Under the pieces are notes generated by a model. The model saw only the letters and a list, made by a program, of their open reading frames with translations. It was not told the origin of the DNA and did not search any database. A stretch of DNA of 64,000 bases. Origin: Haemonchus contortus (taxonomy: Eukaryota; Nematoda; Chromadorea; Rhabditida; Trichostrongylidae). The position numbers and the translations under genes were made by a program. Positions 62,480-64,000 of this stretch are shown here, piece after piece; position 1 is the first letter of the stretch; every line of letters begins with the position of its first letter. The stretch spans positions 39,100,468 through 39,164,467 of the forward strand of contig LS997563.1 in assembly GCA_000469685.2 (NCBI GenBank), written 5' to 3'.

Positions 62480-64000
62480 ATGACAATCAGCTATTCGGAC
62501 ACTTTTGTGAGGCTATTATTTCGATGGAAAGGTTCATTATGGAAAGCTATATGGCGACATTTGCTGGTGTTTTTATTTCTTTATTATTCAATAAATGTTG
62601 TTTATCGGTGAGTTTTTTTAGCTGAATTATCGCATATTTTCTTCAAACAGCTGCAACTGGTCAATCATGACGAACTGTACCGTGATTGGGCAGGTTTATC
62701 TCTTGAAAGTCTGGGAGAGCACGAAAACTCTTCAGTGAAACTACTAGTATCAGGCGATAGCTCTAGTTACACTTAATAAATACTTGTTTATTTACTAAAT
62801 TACAAGTAATTCAAAAAAATTCTGAGTATTTCGCTGTGAATAATTTGTTGACATGATTATGTAGATATTTCATCTGAGATCTTTTGCTCTTCTGCTCTAA
62901 AGGCTTCTTCATGTCAGAGTCAGACAGCAAGATTTTGGCCGGCTTTCTTCATGTCTGTCAGTTGTTCATGGAATTTTCTCTTTTTCAAACCTTTTTTTTC
63001 AGGTTTGTAATGACACAAAAGCAGCAAGAGCTGTTTGTAAAATATGTGGTATTATTTGACAGTTGGACAAAAGAAATTCCGCTGACATTTCTTCTAGGTT
63101 TCTATGTAGCCATGATTATTCGAAGGTGAGTAAGTTGGAATCAGGGGTTTTAGAATAGTATAACATAAAGTATAGGTTCTGATCATATACGTTTCCTGAA
63201 TGAGCAAGAAGGTTGGGAGTAACGATCCATTTCAGGTGGTGGGATTGTTGTCAGCTGATCAGCTGGCCGGATCATCTCCTCTACAATGTCTCGGCGTTAA
63301 TTCGCGGACATGATGTATGTTCTATAGCAGCTACCGTAACGTTTATCCAACTGGGACACTTGGAACAATGACACTTTTCAGCCTGAAACACGAATCATTC
63401 GTAAGACAATAGCTCGATATGCGATTCTATCATCAGTGCTGGCTTGGCGAAGCATATCGTTACGGGTTCTCACCAGGTAAAAGCATTTTCAATCGCTAGG
63501 CTCATATAAGCATAAACTGATATACGATTGTTGGGAAACAGCTTCCTAGGCATACCGGAGGATCGAGTAATGCTCAACTCTGCAATAATCCTCGACGCCC
63601 TAAGAGCAGTCCTGTTCAAAACGCCAAATAGCTCACTCGCCCTGGCATTTTCCGCATCGTTGAATGACTCAAGAGATATTTCGATATACGTGAAATTGCA
63701 AATGAAAGCCCAGTTCATGGCGCATCCAAAAGACCCGGTGTAGCAGTACAGATTAGGTTCCAACATTCACCTAGTATGCCTAGTGGCCGATACCCTCGCT
63801 TGGCTGCTTTCCAATCTTTTCTAGAAGTAGGGATATTCAACAATACTATTTACGCATTGTTTATTTTTTGTTGCAGTTTCTAATAAAACCTGTTTGCGTG
63901 TAGAACACACCTTCTTAGGCAGGCGCTTATAGAATGAACGAAACACAATAAACAAGCTCAAATCATGCGATTCCAGGTATCCTACAGATGAGCACCTCAT
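62480..64000 (+). CDS. Bestrophin family chloride channel, 5' part
   Basis: Calcium-activated anion channel family of the plasma membrane. Exons: 62480-62607, 63003-63125, 63236-63314, 63382-63476 and 63977-64000, the last cut by the window end; about 149 codons are present of a family usually 400-600 aa long. The start [19 protein letters not shown] matches the bestrophin N-terminus (MTVSY ... RWRGS). The first membrane helix follows; [19 protein letters not shown] carries the neck residues I, F, F; then [39 protein letters not shown] and YPTDEHL. Nematodes have many bestrophins, so no individual symbol is given. Confidence 0.92.

Noticed and set aside
62650..62776. Protein-like frame ([14 protein letters not shown]) inside bestrophin intron 1
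   Set aside because: The flanking exons join in frame to the conserved VVYR-FVMTQ sequence without it, and it ends in a stop.

Overview
The window is eukaryotic nuclear DNA from a nematode, most likely a clade V strongylid of the hookworm type. The evidence is the set of nematode-like orthologues in many short exons, small introns with TTTCAG-type acceptors, likely spliced-leader acceptors just upstream of several start codons, a tRNA-derived SINE family, and a mariner relic. The species call is inference. Protein families were recognised by eye; exon models were built by hand from splice sites and reading phase, and every complete model sums to an intact frame.

Layout: (1) 1-3067, intergenic and 3' UTR. 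(2) 3068-7408 minus, laf-1/DDX3 DEAD-box helicase, 16 exons, 692 aa. (3) 7409-10779, intergenic, with a GC-rich foldback element and a doubtful small gene. (4) 10780-12612 minus, pbs-6, proteasome beta-6, 260 aa. (5) 13163-22470 plus, a Polyhomeotic-like Polycomb gene (Q-rich, HD1, FCS zinc finger, SAM), 19 exons, 844 aa, with a 3.2-kb first intron carrying a SINE. (6) 23187-25238 minus, a C2H2 protein with a second cysteine/histidine module, 328 aa. (7) 25241-28007, upstream region with a hairpin and a SINE flanked by a 16-bp duplication. (8) 28008-31691 plus, fzr-1/Cdh1, 14 exons, 521 aa. (9) 33044-43397 minus, vps-15/PIK3R4, 35 exons, 1320 aa; its introns hold a LINE fragment and a deleted mariner, and two introns use GC donors. 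(10) 43398-44275, a divergent promoter interval largely filled by nested foldback repeats. (11) 44276-52578 plus, smc-3, 35 exons, 1209 aa. (12) 52579-62479, about 9.9 kb with no gene I can support and a third SINE. (13) 62480-64000 plus, the 5' part of a bestrophin, cut by the window end.

The genes are mostly single-copy housekeeping or regulatory genes: RNA helicase, proteasome, Polycomb, APC/C activator, the PI3K class III scaffold and cohesin. They do not form one pathway. fzr-1 and smc-3 both act in the chromosome cycle, but they are separated by vps-15 and this looks coincidental. Gene pairs are divergent (pbs-6/Polyhomeotic-like; vps-15/smc-3) or convergent (Polyhomeotic-like/C2H2; fzr-1/vps-15). 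I found no CRISPR array, rRNA or confident tRNA. The most interesting items are the full Polyhomeotic architecture in a nematode, the SINE family with its target-site duplication, the nested palindromes between vps-15 and smc-3, and the GC-AG introns of vps-15.
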